Positions 28,859 to 39,228 of a stretch of 64,000 nt of DNA are shown in pieces (the first letter of the stretch is position 1; each line of letters starts with the position of its first letter). Origin of the DNA: JALYNX01 sp963724825 (GTDB lineage Bacteria > Actinomycetota > Acidimicrobiia > Spongiisociales > ZC4RG35); assembly GCA_963724825.1 (NCBI GenBank), contig CAVRWT010000002.1, positions 62,001 through 126,000 on the forward strand. The letters are read 5' to 3'. The notes beneath the pieces are model-generated. The model was not told the origin of the DNA and did not search any database. It was given only the letters and a program-made list of their open reading frames with translations. The translations under genes and the position numbers were made by a program.

Positions 28859-28887
28859 ATCGAACAGAGGCCTCTAAGCTGACCCCG

Positions 28888-29766
28888 GTGCCACGACTCA
28901 TTCGAGCCGCCGGGGGTGTCGTTCTACGGCCGACGAAAAAGGGCCGTCTCAAGGTCCTGGTGACCCATCGCCCCAACTATGACGATTGGTCGTTGCCAAA
29001 AGGCAAGGCAGATCCCAAAGAGACGCCGGAGCAAACCGCGGTCCGTGAGGTCCGCGAAGAGACCGGATTCGAGTGCCGGATCATTGCTCCGCTCGGTCAG
29101 ACCCGCTACCCGGTGAACGGCGGCACCAAGGAAGTGTCGTGGTTTGCGATGCGGCCGCTGCCAAAGGGCAAGGGCTTCGTCCCGAACTCCGAGGTCGACC
29201 GGGTCAAGTGGCTGGCGCGGAAGAGGGCGGCATCCCTCCTCGACTACGAGCGGGACCGTGAGCTGGTCATGGAGACCGATCTCAGGAGCCTGGCGCGAAC
29301 GGGGACGCTGTTTCTGGTGCGACATACCACCGCCGGCGATCGGTCGAAGTGGAAAGGCGACGACATCTCACGGCCCCTCACCAAGTCGGGCGTCCGCCAG
29401 GCTGCGGCCATCGCCGCCCGAATTGCGCCGAGTGGGATCGAGCGAATCGTGAGCAGCCCATATGACCGCTGCACGCTCACCATGGCCCCGCTCTCGAGAC
29501 TCACCGGGGCCAAGGTCGTGATCAACGACGCTCTCGCCGAGGACCCTGATCTGGACCGCACCTGGGCGCTGGTGGAGTCGCTGATCGGATACAACGCCGT
29601 CCTTTGCTCCCACGGCGATGTGATACCCGGGATCATGCATCGGCTGAAGTCGGCCGGCCTCAGCGTCGAGTCACGTTTCTACTGCTCGAAGGGCTCCACC
29701 TGGGAAGTGGAAGTCGACGGAGGCAAATTCACCACCGGCACCTATGTCCCCCCTCCGGAGACCTAG
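28888..29766 (+). CDS. mutT1: NUDIX hydrolase-histidine phosphatase fusion (MutT1-type)
   Basis: An intact protein of 292 residues from GTG 28888, with TAAGCT 7 nt upstream suggesting a leaderless transcript. The NUDIX box is GKADPKETPEQTAVREVREE, continuing TGF, close to the G-x5-E-x7-R-E-U-x-E-E-x-G-U consensus. The C-terminal half is a histidine phosphatase (FLVRHTTAGDR with RH, IVSSPYDRC, and LCSHGDVIP). Mycobacterial MutT1 with this layout hydrolyses 8-oxo-dGTP and diadenosine polyphosphates. It cleans oxidised nucleotides in the cytoplasm. Confidence 0.9.
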   Translation: MPRLIRAAGGVVLRPTKKGRLKVLVTHRPNYDDWSLPKGKADPKETPEQTAVREVREETGFECRIIAPLGQTRYPVNGGTKEVSWFAMRPLPKGKGFVPNSEVDRVKWLARKRAASLLDYERDRELVMETDLRSLARTGTLFLVRHTTAGDRSKWKGDDISRPLTKSGVRQAAAIAARIAPSGIERIVSSPYDRCTLTMAPLSRLTGAKVVINDALAEDPDLDRTWALVESLIGYNAVLCSHGDVIPGIMHRLKSAGLSVESRFYCSKGSTWEVEVDGGKFTTGTYVPPPET

Positions 29767-29779
29767 CGGGTCGGGACTC

Positions 29780-31859
29780 ATGCCAAGGTCCCGGCCACCC
29801 ACGGATCCGAGGATCGGACATCGTGGCCGCCGCACAATCGTGGTGCTCGGGCTGTTCACCATCGCCCTGATCGCCACGGCTCTGCCGGTGGCAGCCTCCG
29901 ACACCACTGTCCGCTGGGAGAGCTTCTCGGAGTCGCCACAGTGCGGCGAGCCCTACACCCGGCCCCCGATGGGCTCACGGGGCGGCTCGTTGCCCTACAG
30001 CGAGCCGATCCTGGGGCCGTACGGCACCTACTTCGGCCGCACGATCACCCAGGTCCGCTCACGACTCGTGCTCTGGACTGTTCCCGGGAGCGGAGGGCAG
30101 CGGATCCTGGTCCACAAAGCGATCCTGCCCGCTCTGCAGCGGGTGTCCGCTGGCCTCGCCGCCGAAGCCGCTGCCGGGCGGGTGTATCCCATCACCAGAG
30201 TCAGCGCCTTCGCCGCCCGGACCGTGAGCGGAACGCACCAGATCTCGAGACACGCCATGGCAACGGCGATCGACATCAACTACCCACAGAATCCCTACCG
30301 GGCAGACGGCAAGCTGATCACGAACATCCCCGACTGGTTCGTCAAGGTCTGGCATGACGCCGGGTTCTGCTGGGGGGGTGCCTGGAAAGGGAGCAAGGAC
30401 CCGATGCACTTCTCCTGGATGGGGCCAAAAGCGGCGCCCAATGCCAACGACCCCCTCGATCCGATCCCGCCACTGACCTCGATCAAGGCTTACGGGCCAC
30501 CGGAGGCCGACATCGCGACGATCTTCGCCCCGGTTATGGGGCGCTACGGCTTCATGACAGCCGATGGGGATGGGAACGCCTCCCCCGATGTGGTCGGTCT
30601 CCGCACCCACCCCGACGGAGCGGTGCTCGACATCGCCCTTGGGGCGCGGAACTTCGGGTCGTGCTCGATAGCCCGCTTCTTCATCCCCGATTCCTCGGTG
30701 GTTGGGGCCGAACACACCCTCTTTGTCGACATCGACGGGGACAGCCGTCAGGACCTGGTGACAATCAACGGGTCCCAAGCGACGGTGGCCACCCGACGCG
30801 GGGATTACGAGGATCTGACGACCAAGGCGACATCGCTCGACCCGGACGCGGTAGCGGTGACCGGCGGTGACTTCGACGGTGACCATCACGCCGATCTCTG
30901 GGCGGTGTCGCCGGACGGCACCCTGCGGGTCTACGGCGGAGACTCGTGGGATGTCCTGCTCCACGAACAAGACCTCCCCAGCGGTGCCCCGCAGCAAATC
31001 GCGGTCGGCGACCGCGACGGCGGCAACCTCCCCGAGGTCTTCGCCCTATATCCGGCGAGCACCGGCTCGAGGGTCGAGGTGCTCCGACTCAACAACAGCT
31101 GGCAGTTGATTCAGGCGGTTCCGGTTGCCGTCGCCTCGGCACAGGTGGCCTCGATGGCGGCGGCCGATTACGACGGCGACGGCCGGGCGGATCTGGAGAT
31201 CTTCGACTCTCAGGGAAGGCTCAAGTCCTATGTCGGGAATAGCTCGACCGGCCGCCCCGCCTCCGGTTGGTTCGTCGACGTCAGTCCCGATTGCTCCGAC
31301 CCGGTCAGGCTGGTCTACACGGGGACCTTCTTCGACGACGACAGCAGCGTCCATGTCAAAGGGATCGAGGCAATGGCGGCGGCGGGGATCACCAAGGGAT
31401 GCAACCCGCCCTTCAACGACATGTTCTGCCCGGAACGGATTCTCACCAGGGCCGAGGCGGCGACTCTTCTCTCAAGGGCCCTCTCGCTTCCCGACTCCAG
31501 CCAGGACTACTTCACCGACGACAGCGGCCACGTCCTCGAGGGTGGGATCAACCGCTTGGCCCAGGCCGGGATCACCAAGGGCTGCAACCCGCCGGCCAAC
31601 GACCGCTTCTGCCCGGACCGATCGCTGTCCCGAGCCGAATTCGCCGCCTTTGTCGCCCGTGCACTCGGGCTTCCTGCGGCCTCAAAGGATTACTTCAGCT
31701 GACGACAAAGGCAACGTCCTGGAGGGGGCGATCAATCGCATTGCCGAAGCAGGGATCACCAAGGGGTGCAACCCACCGGCCAACACCCATTTCTGCCCGG
31801 CAAGCCTGACCACCCGAGCCGAGACGGCAACCTTCCTCGACCCAGGGCACTTGGGCTAG
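29780..31859 (+). CDS. secreted M15-type peptidase with FG-GAP-like and SLH repeats (frameshift near the 3' end)
   Basis: About 690 residues; the start at 29780 (alternative 29744) gives a signal peptide (RTIVVLGLFTIALIATALPV, then AAS). A D-Ala-D-Ala carboxypeptidase-like domain follows (ISRHAMATAIDINYPQNPYR, then KDPMHFSW, with the His-Asp-His zinc ligands). Next is a beta-propeller with calcium loops of the FG-GAP/VCBS kind (DGDGNASPD, DIDGDSRQD, DYDGDGRAD). At the end are three SLH-like repeats, each with AGITKGCNPP and FCP. The third is reached only through a frame change at about 31698-31702. The domains point to a wall-bound peptidoglycan enzyme on the cell surface. Its 3' end overlaps the convergent ABC gene. 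Confidence 0.78.
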
Positions 31860-33645
31860 GATCGGGCTCGGCTCTCCGAGCCTCAGACCGTCTTGTGCCC
31901 GCCGCCCAGTCGTGATAGAGCGCGGCATAGATCCCGCCCTTTGCGATCAGATCGCGGTGATGGCCGCGCTCGGCGAGCCGCCCCCGGTCGAAGACCAGGA
32001 CCTCATCGGCGCCTTCGGCCGTCGCCAACCGGTGGGCGATGGTCACCGACGTCCGGCCCTCGATCAAACGCTGGATGGCGTGACGGAGCGCCACATCCAG
32101 GGCCGGATCGACCGCTGAGGTCGCCTCGTCGAGCACGAGGAGATCTGGTGACCCGATCCAGGATCTGACCAGAGCCACCAGTTGTCGCTCCCCGGCAGAG
32201 AGGTTCCCTCCCCGCTCGCCGACCCGGGTGTCCAGGCCCTTGGGAAGGCCCGAAACCCATTCGCCGAGGTCCAACTCGTGGAACGAGGTCCAGATCTCGG
32301 CGTCGTCAGCCTCAGGGCTCCCGTAGCGGACATTTCCGGCAATCGTGTCGTCGAACAGGAAGCCTTCCTGGGGCACAAAGGCAACCCTGGTCCGCAACTC
32401 TTCCAGAGGAAGCTTGGCCGCGTTGACCCCGCCGATGAAGACGCTCCCCTCGGTCGGATCTATCAAGCGAACCAGCAGCTTGGCGAACGTGGTCTTGCCG
32501 GATCCCGTCTCGCCGACCACCGCGACATGGGATCCGACTGCGATGTCGACAGTCACGCCGCTCAAGACCTCTGACCCCTCCTCGTATGAGAACGACACAT
32601 CGTTGAAGCGTGCGCTGAGCCCGCCCGGCCTGAGATGGTCCGGATCTACGGGGTCGGCGACCTCGATCTCGCTGTCCAGGGCCCCCAACACCCGCCTCAG
32701 GCCCGATGCCGCACTCTGACCCATTTCGAGGGTCTCGACCACGATTTGCAGAGGCTCGATCAGCAGATTGGTGAGGAAGAGGAAAGCGATGAGCGTCCCA
32801 GCCGACATCCCCTGGGCGGTGCCCACGATGATCCCGACGACCACGATGGCGGCGGTCAGTGTCCCGGCGAAGATTTCCGCCGAAGAGAACAGGATGTTGC
32901 CGAACCGGGCTGTCTTGAATTCAGACCAGAAACGCCGCTCCAGCGCATCGGCCACCTTGACCTTGGTGGCGTCCTCGATGCCGTAGGCCCTGACCACAGG
33001 GATGGCGGTGATCGACTCGCTGAGCACACCCAGCGAATTGCCCACCTCGTTGCGGACCCGGTCGTAATTGCGGGCCAGCATCTTCTGGAACCACCTCATC
33101 ATCAGGAGGTAGAGGAGGACGCCGACAAGTGCGACCAAGGCGAGTCGCCACTGGTAGTAAGCCATGGCGGCAAGGGACAGCAGCACCTGGCTGCCGGCGA
33201 TGATCATCCCGACCCCTCCCCATTCCATGAACTCCTCGAGGGTGGTCACGTCGGAAGTGACCTGCGAGACCAGGTCCCCCCTCCTGTCCGACTCGGTGTG
33301 GAGCACCGAGCGCTTGAGGAGATGGCCGAAGGTCATGGTGCGCAGGTCGGACAATCCGGTCGACGAGCTCCTGATCAGTCGGTGCACCGCGGCGCGTCCG
33401 ACGAACGCACCCACGATCAGGGCGACGATGGCAACGGCCGCCTTCTGCAGGACGCCGGCCATGTCGACCCCACCGGGGGCCAGGATCTCGTCGTCGATGA
33501 TCTTCTGTATGACGATCGGGGTCACCACGGTTATCGCCTGGCCGACCATCGCCATGAGCAACGTCACCCGAAGCCCCTGTTTCAAGGCGGGGGCGACTCG
33601 AAAGGCGTTGATCAGCATCTTGCTGCTGGCCTTGGACTCGCTCAT
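31756..33645 (-). CDS. ABC exporter subunit A (catalytic NBD)
   Basis: About 600-629 residues: six membrane helices, then an NBD with Walker A VGETGSGKTT, Q-loop FVPQEG, Walker B LLVLDEATSAVD (catalytic Glu present) and switch His in TIAHRLATA. The signature is LSAGERQ instead of LSGGQ. This complements subunit B, so the two form one heterodimeric exporter. A one-base change near 31890 would end the protein at about 31882 (WGGGHKTV) instead of 31756 and remove the overlap with the SLH gene; the conserved region ends at HDWAAG. The start overlaps subunit B's stop by 4 nt. Confidence 0.87.
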   Translation of the reverse strand: MSESKASSKMLINAFRVAPALKQGLRVTLLMAMVGQAITVVTPIVIQKIIDDEILAPGGVDMAGVLQKAAVAIVALIVGAFVGRAAVHRLIRSSSTGLSDLRTMTFGHLLKRSVLHTESDRRGDLVSQVTSDVTTLEEFMEWGGVGMIIAGSQVLLSLAAMAYYQWRLALVALVGVLLYLLMMRWFQKMLARNYDRVRNEVGNSLGVLSESITAIPVVRAYGIEDATKVKVADALERRFWSEFKTARFGNILFSSAEIFAGTLTAAIVVVGIIVGTAQGMSAGTLIAFLFLTNLLIEPLQIVVETLEMGQSAASGLRRVLGALDSEIEVADPVDPDHLRPGGLSARFNDVSFSYEEGSEVLSGVTVDIAVGSHVAVVGETGSGKTTFAKLLVRLIDPTEGSVFIGGVNAAKLPLEELRTRVAFVPQEGFLFDDTIAGNVRYGSPEADDAEIWTSFHELDLGEWVSGLPKGLDTRVGERGGNLSAGERQLVALVRSWIGSPDLLVLDEATSAVDPALDVALRHAIQRLIEGRTSVTIAHRLATAEGADEVLVFDRGRLAERGHHRDLIAKGGIYAALYHDWAAGTRRSEARRAEPDPSPSALGRGRLPSRLGWSGLPGRNGCWPVGCTPW

Positions 33646-35441
33646 GACGCCTCACCTGCCATTCTCCGGGCGTCCTCCTCGTAAGCCTGGACCAGGCGTG
33701 CGTAGCCCGGTGTCGTCTCCAGGAGCTCATCGTGGCGCCCGTGGGCGACCACCCTCCGTTCGTCCACGTATACGACCTCATCAGCCAGGCGGATCGACGC
33801 CGGTCGATAGGCGACCACGACGATGGTCGAGGGAAGAGCAGCCGAGCGGAGGCTGCGCAGGATCTCGGCTTCCACCGAAGGGTCGACCGCAGAAGTGGCG
33901 TCGTCGAGGATGAGAACCCTGGGCTTGCGAATCAGGGCCCGAGCCAGCGCGATCCGCTGCCGTTGCCCACCTGACAGCGTGGTTCCCCGCTCCCCGAGCT
34001 GGGTGTCGAGGCCTTTGGGAAGCGCCGCTATGAACGACTCGGCGCCTGCGAGACGCGCAGCCGCCCTGACCTCGGTCTCAGAGAACTCCTGACCCAAGGT
34101 GATGTTCCCGGCGACGGTGTCATCGAAGAGGAAGGCGTCCTGGGTCACGTAGGAGACTTCCTTGGGCAGTTCCGAGGCTGCAAAAGCCCGCAGGTCCTGA
34201 CCATCGATGTGGATGGCACCGGCAGCGGGATCCCAGAGCCGGGCCAGCAGGAGTGTCAAGGTCGACTTGCCCGATGCCGTTGGCCCCACCACGGCCAAGA
34301 CAGTCCCCGCCTTGAGATGGATGTCGAGGTCGGCCAGGACCGGTCCCGAGTCGTCGTATGAGAAATGAACTGTTTGGCCATGGATCGGGAGCCGCTCCCG
34401 AGTCGGATCGGGCCATGGCCTCGCCGTATTCCATCTTCTCGTCGGCATCGAACACGGCCTGAACCCGCTTCCAACCGGCCAGGCTGCCGGCGAGATCCCA
34501 CAGCACGAACCCGATCAGCTGGATCGGGAAGGCGAGCAATGCCAGGAGATAGGCGACGGTGACGACATTCCCCGCGGTGATCGCGCCCTCCTGGATCCGA
34601 AGCGCGCCCAACCGTGACCAGGGCGATGATCAGTGCCTGCGGGAGGGCGCGAATCACCGCCTGATACGAGGCCCAGGTCGAATTGACCTTGATCAGGCGG
34701 TCCCGGAGCAGGTCGGAGGCGACGCCGAAGTGATGGGCCACATAGTTCTCCCGTCCCAACGACTTGACGGTCAGGGCCCCATCGAACGACTCGTGGGCGA
34801 CCGCGGCCACTTCGCCACGGGATTCCTGAACCTTCTCCCAGAGCCCGTAGGTGACCCAGCTGCCCCGGATATCGACGACGACCACGACGATGAGGCCAAT
34901 CAGGGCGCCCAGGCCGAGCCAGGGATCGATAGCGGTGATCATGACGATCGTCCCCACCAGGAGGAGCGAGACGCCGGTGGCGTAGGGCAGAGGCCCGAGG
35001 ACGCCGGTGCCCTGGTCGACATCGGTGTCGGCAACTGCCAAGAGGTCACCAATCGATTGCCGGTTGAGCCACGACATGCGCAGGGAGAGTTGGTGCTCGA
35101 GGAGCTCGTTTCGCACGTCCTGTCGGGTCCGGAACTGGAGATACCCCGCCGAGGTGCGGCGCATGACGATGCCGAAAGCCTTGATGATCGCCACCGCGAG
35201 GATGGCGGCGGCCGCCGGGAGCAGCAGGCCCTCGGGGCTGGCGCCCTTGTCCAGAACGGGGATGATCACCTCATCCGTCACCCGTCCGATTACCCACGCC
35301 GAGGCAATGATGGCGCCGGCGAACAGGGCGGCGCCGAATACGGCGAGCCCGAAGGCCGCCGGATGCCCCTTGACGAACCGCCAGATGAGGCGGATTCCGT
35401 CGCGCAGCAAAGACCAGGGGGTGATTTGTGTCGGATGACAT
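33642..35441 (-). CDS. ABC exporter subunit B (degenerate NBD; three frameshifts)
   Basis: About 598 residues. The start is best set at ATG 35441: MSSDTNHP joins WSLLRDGIRL if one base is removed from the C5 run (35417-35421 on the plus strand). Further frame changes lie near 34600-34625 and 34390-34420. The NBD has Walker A GPTASGKST and signature LSGGQRQ, but Walker B is LILDDATSAVD (Asp for the catalytic Glu) and the switch His is Tyr (VVVAYRPAS). It is therefore the ATP-binding, non-hydrolysing partner of subunit A. The promoter carries a SoxR-type box, so expression probably responds to redox-active compounds. Confidence 0.82.
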
Positions 35442-35451
35442 GGATCTCAGA

Positions 35452-35482
35452 AACCTACAACTTCAAGTTTGGTTTAAGTCAA
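35452..35482 (-). promoter_or_regulatory. SoxR-box promoter of the ABC exporter operon
   Basis: On the minus strand TTGACT (35482-35477) and TAGGTT (35457-35452) are separated by 19 bp, the over-long spacing of SoxR/MerR-activated promoters. The spacer holds an imperfect palindrome (plus strand ACTTCAAGT-tt-GGTTTAAGT). Over 29 bp it matches the box next to soxR (45662-45690) at 25 positions. The proposed ATG at 35441 lies 10 nt past the -10. Confidence 0.72.
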
Positions 35483-35575
35483 GTCGGATGACCAGCCAAA
35501 CCAGAGGTGATTCTACGACCCGACGCCCGCTGGGCCGGTCGAATTACGAGGGCCGCCGGCCTAGGTTGGCGCGCA

Positions 35576-37950
35576 ATGGACACTGAACCAGGCAAGTTCT
35601 ACATCGGAGCCGACCGGGAGACCGGTGACCACCTGCTGTACGACAGTGCCGACCTGACGACCCACGGGGTCATCGTGGGCATGACCGGGTCGGGGAAGAC
35701 CGGGCTCGGGATCGGGCTGATCGAAGAAGCCCTGTTGAGCGGCGTCCCCTGCCTGATCATCGACCCCAAGGGCGACATGGGCAACCTGTTGCTCGACTTT
35801 CCCGAGTTGCGCCCCGAAGACTTTCGACCCTGGATCGACGAGGCCGCGGCGGGCAAGGAGGGCGTCACCCCTGAGGAGAAGGCGGCTTCCACGGCTCAGG
35901 CCTGGAGTGAAGGGCTCTCCAAGGCGGGGATCACCCCCGATCGGATGACAAAGCTCCGCGACTCCACCGAGATGACCATCTACACCCCGGGCTCGTCGGC
36001 CGGTGTTCCGCTCAATGTGCTCGGCTCGCTGGCAGCTCCCAATCTCGATTGGGAGGAGCGAGTCCGAAGTGATCCGGGACGAGATCGAGGGTTTCGTCTC
36101 CTCGGTACTCGCCCTGGCTGGTGTCACCGCCGATCCGGTTTCGAGCCCGGAGCACATCCTGTTGGCGACGATCATCGAGACCTGGTGGCGGGACGGGAAG
36201 GACCTCGACCTCGCCACCTTGGTCGGTCAGATCCCCAAACCGCCGATGCGCAAGCTCGGCGTCTTCGAGATCGACACCTTCTTCCCCGAGAAGGAGCGGA
36301 TGGCCCTGGCGATGAAACTCAACGGGCTGCTGGCGTCGCCTTCGTTCGCATCCTGGATCGAAGGTGAGCCCCTCGAGATGGAAAGCCTCCTCGGCTCAAA
36401 CGGGAAGACACCGGCGGCCATCATCTATCTGGCGCACCTCTCGGACGCCGAGCGCCAGTTTCTGGTGACACTCCTCCTCTCGAAACTGGTGACCTGGTTC
36501 CGGGGTCTGGCCGGAACCTCCGACCTCCGAGCGCTGGTCTACATGGACGAGGTTTTCGGATTCGCCCCGCCCACCGCCGAGCCGCCATCCAAGAAGCCGA
36601 TCTTGACCATCCTCAAACAGGCAAGGGCCTTCGGGGTCGGGATGGTCCTCTCTACCCAGAACCCGGTCGACCTCGACTACAAGGCGATGTCGAACGCCGG
36701 CACGTGGTTGGTGGGACGCCTGCAGACCGAGAACGACAAGAAACGGATCCTCGAGGCGCTCGACTCGGCTGCGGGCGGAGTCGATGTCTCCGGCTACGAC
36801 AAGCTCATTTCCGGCCTCGAGAAGCGCCAATTCCTGCTTCACACCACCAAGGGCTCCAGGCCCGAAGGTGTTCGACACCAGATGGGTCATGTCCTACCTG
36901 GCCGGGCCGCTGACCCGGGACCAGGTGTCCAGGTTGATGAGCGGTCGCAGTCCCCAGCCTGCGACCTCGCCGGAGGAGAGCCCGGAGCCAGCCCCGCAAG
37001 CCGCCGATCCGGTGGTGGGCGAGGAGTCGGTCCCGGTGATGCCCGAGGTGGCACCGGGAATCGCCGCCGTGTTCCTCGATCCGGCCGCATCCTGGGCGGG
37101 GACGGTGGGGTCCGACCCCACCGGCGCCCGCTATCAACCGGTGGTGGCCACCACGGTCCAACTGCTCTACGACGACACGACCGCCGGCGTGAGCCATCAG
37201 GAGACGTATGAAGCCGTCATCCATCCCATGGGCGGGATCGTCGGCGCCGGAAACGGTCCATGCCGTCGATCACGACCCAAGAGACTTCCTTGCCACCCCG
37301 CCAACGATTCTCGAGTTCGCCATCACCGAGGTCCCGATCGGGGCGAAGGGCTTCTGGACCGCGCTCGAGATCCGATCTCAAGGGCTATCTGGTGGCCAAT
37401 CAGAAGGCCACGGTGTTCAAGAACGCACCCCTGCGCCTCTATTCCAGGGTCGGCGAGACCCAGGACGAGTTCATCGCCCGAACCGGGGAGGCCGCCGAGG
37501 GAGCCGGCGACGAGGCGATGGCAAAGCTCAAGGACACCTACGCCGCGAAGATTGATCGGGTCCGCGACTCCATCTCCAAGGCGGAGAACAGAGTGGCTGA
37601 CCTCCAGGCGGAGGCGAGCTCGCGTCAGAGCGACGAACTGCTCTCCGGAGCCGGGGATCTGCTCGGGGCCTTCCTCGGGCGGGCGCAAACGGTCCAACCC
37701 CCTCGGTCAGGTGGCCCGCCGTCGCGCCGCCTCAGAGAAAGCGCAGACGCGGGTCGAAAGCGCAAGCGAAGCCCTGGCCGATGAGCAACGGGAATTGGTC
37801 GAGCTCGAAAACGAGTTGGCCGCCGAGATCAGCGAGATCAGTGATCAATCCGGGGCAAAGGCGTCCCAGATCGAAACGGTCGAAATCCCACTCGAGAAGA
37901 CCGACATCCGGGTGGTGGAGATGAAGCTGGTGTGGGTGCCGGTCCGCTGA
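35576..37950 (+). CDS. HerA/DUF87-type ATPase with C-terminal coiled coil (about five frameshifts)
   Basis: About 790 residues when joined. It begins at ATG 35576 (TAGGTT 8 nt upstream). An FtsK/HerA-like ATPase domain has Walker A VGMTGSGKTG and, just after, LIIDPKGDMGN; Walker B is ALVYMDEVFGF, then TQNPVDLDYKAMSNAGTW. After residue 480 come a Pro/Glu-rich linker, a region with LEFAITEVPIGAKGF, and a coiled coil (DRVRDSISKAENRVADLQAE; ASEALADEQRELVELENELA). Frame changes fall near 36060, 36870, 37255, 37378 and 37698. Related proteins are widespread with no settled role; DNA or protein translocation is a guess. It is the most interrupted gene in the window, so true decay is possible. Confidence 0.72.
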
Positions 37951-38021
37951 CCGGGGCACCCTCCGCTAATTGAGACATACAGGGGTCATATTCGGACCCC
38001 AGGATCCCAATTACGGATGGT

Positions 38022-39008
38022 TCAGACCAGGTCGGCTTCCCTGATCCCGAACGAGGGATGACGGAGACGGCACAGGGCCAGCTTCTCCAGCTGGCGGATC
38101 CGCTCCCGGGTGAGGTTGAACTCGTCGCCGATCTCTTCCAGCGTCCGGGGGACGCCGTCGTAGAAGCCGTAGCGAAGGGCCAGGATCCGGCCCTCACGCT
38201 CGGGAAGCCGCTCGATGGAGATCCGGAGGGAGTTGGCGACGTCCATCTCCTCGGTCATCTGCACCGGGTCGGCGGCGTCCTCGTCCTCGATGAAGTCACC
38301 GAGTTGGGCGCCATCCTCACCGATCGGCTGCTCCAGGGAGACGGTGTCGGCCACGCTTAGGGCGAGCTCGACCTTGTCTGCAGTCACGCCCGCTTCCTCT
38401 GCGATCTCCTCCGGCCGTGGGTCACGGCCCAGCTCGGCCTTCAGCGAGGCCTGAGCCGCCCTGACCGCGGCCAGGGTGTCGTGGAGGTGAACCGGAATGC
38501 GAACCGTGCGCGACTTGTCGGCTATGGCACGGGTGATGGCCTGACGGATCCACCAGGTCGCATACGTGGAGAACTTGAAGCCCTTGCGCCAGTCGAACTT
38601 CTCGACGGCGCGGATGAGGCCGAGGTTGCCTTCCTGGATCAGGTCGAGGAAGTCGATCCCGGACGTGTTGGCGTAACGGCGGGCGTTGGCCACGACCAAA
38701 CGGAGGTTGGCGGTGAGGAAATCGTCCTTGGCTTGGGCACCACGCCGCGAGAGGCGACGCAATTCCATCTCCTCGCGCTTGCCGCTGTACTCGCCCTTCT
38801 CCAGCCGCTCGGCAGCCTCTTCGCCCGATTCGATCTTCTGGGCGAGCTCGACTTCCTGCTCGGCGGTGAGCAAGTCGTACTCACCAATGGCGGTGAGGTA
38901 CTGGGAGACAAGGTCGGTGGTGAGGCGACCGCGCTCGTCCGTCAGCTTCGAATGAAGCCGGGGGCGTGGCTTTTCAGTTTTCTCGATACGCGTTTCAGCA
39001 GCGGCCAT
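38022..39008 (-). CDS. RNA polymerase sigma factor, sigma-70 group 1/2
   Basis: An intact protein of 328 residues. Region 1.2 (DLVSQYLTAIGEYDLLTAEQ), region 2 (FSTYATWWIRQAITRAIADK), region 3 and region 4 (TLEEIGDEFNLTRERIRQLE) are all present. It lacks the long acidic N-terminus of HrdB/SigA, so it is either a short principal sigma of this lineage or a group 2 factor (SigB/HrdD-like). The AGGAGG 14 nt before the ATG supports the start. The 220 bp upstream (39009-39228) hold no gene. Confidence 0.9.
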   Translation of the reverse strand: MAAAETRIEKTEKPRPRLHSKLTDERGRLTTDLVSQYLTAIGEYDLLTAEQEVELAQKIESGEEAAERLEKGEYSGKREEMELRRLSRRGAQAKDDFLTANLRLVVANARRYANTSGIDFLDLIQEGNLGLIRAVEKFDWRKGFKFSTYATWWIRQAITRAIADKSRTVRIPVHLHDTLAAVRAAQASLKAELGRDPRPEEIAEEAGVTADKVELALSVADTVSLEQPIGEDGAQLGDFIEDEDAADPVQMTEEMDVANSLRISIERLPEREGRILALRYGFYDGVPRTLEEIGDEFNLTRERIRQLEKLALCRLRHPSFGIREADLV

Positions 39009-39228
39009 AAAGATCTAAGTCCTCCTGGGGGCCCGTTGGGCAGGGATGCGGTGATCCCCGGGCCGCCCAACTATGACACAAGAAGGGCGGTTTGTGAACC
39101 CCCCTCTTTTCAACAATGTTTAGACGTCCTGGGGACAACTGAAGTTCCCGCCTCGCCTACAGAGAGAAAAACCTATTCAGGCCGCCCGACATTCCGAAAT
39201 CGGGCCCAATTTTGGAGCCGCATCGGCC

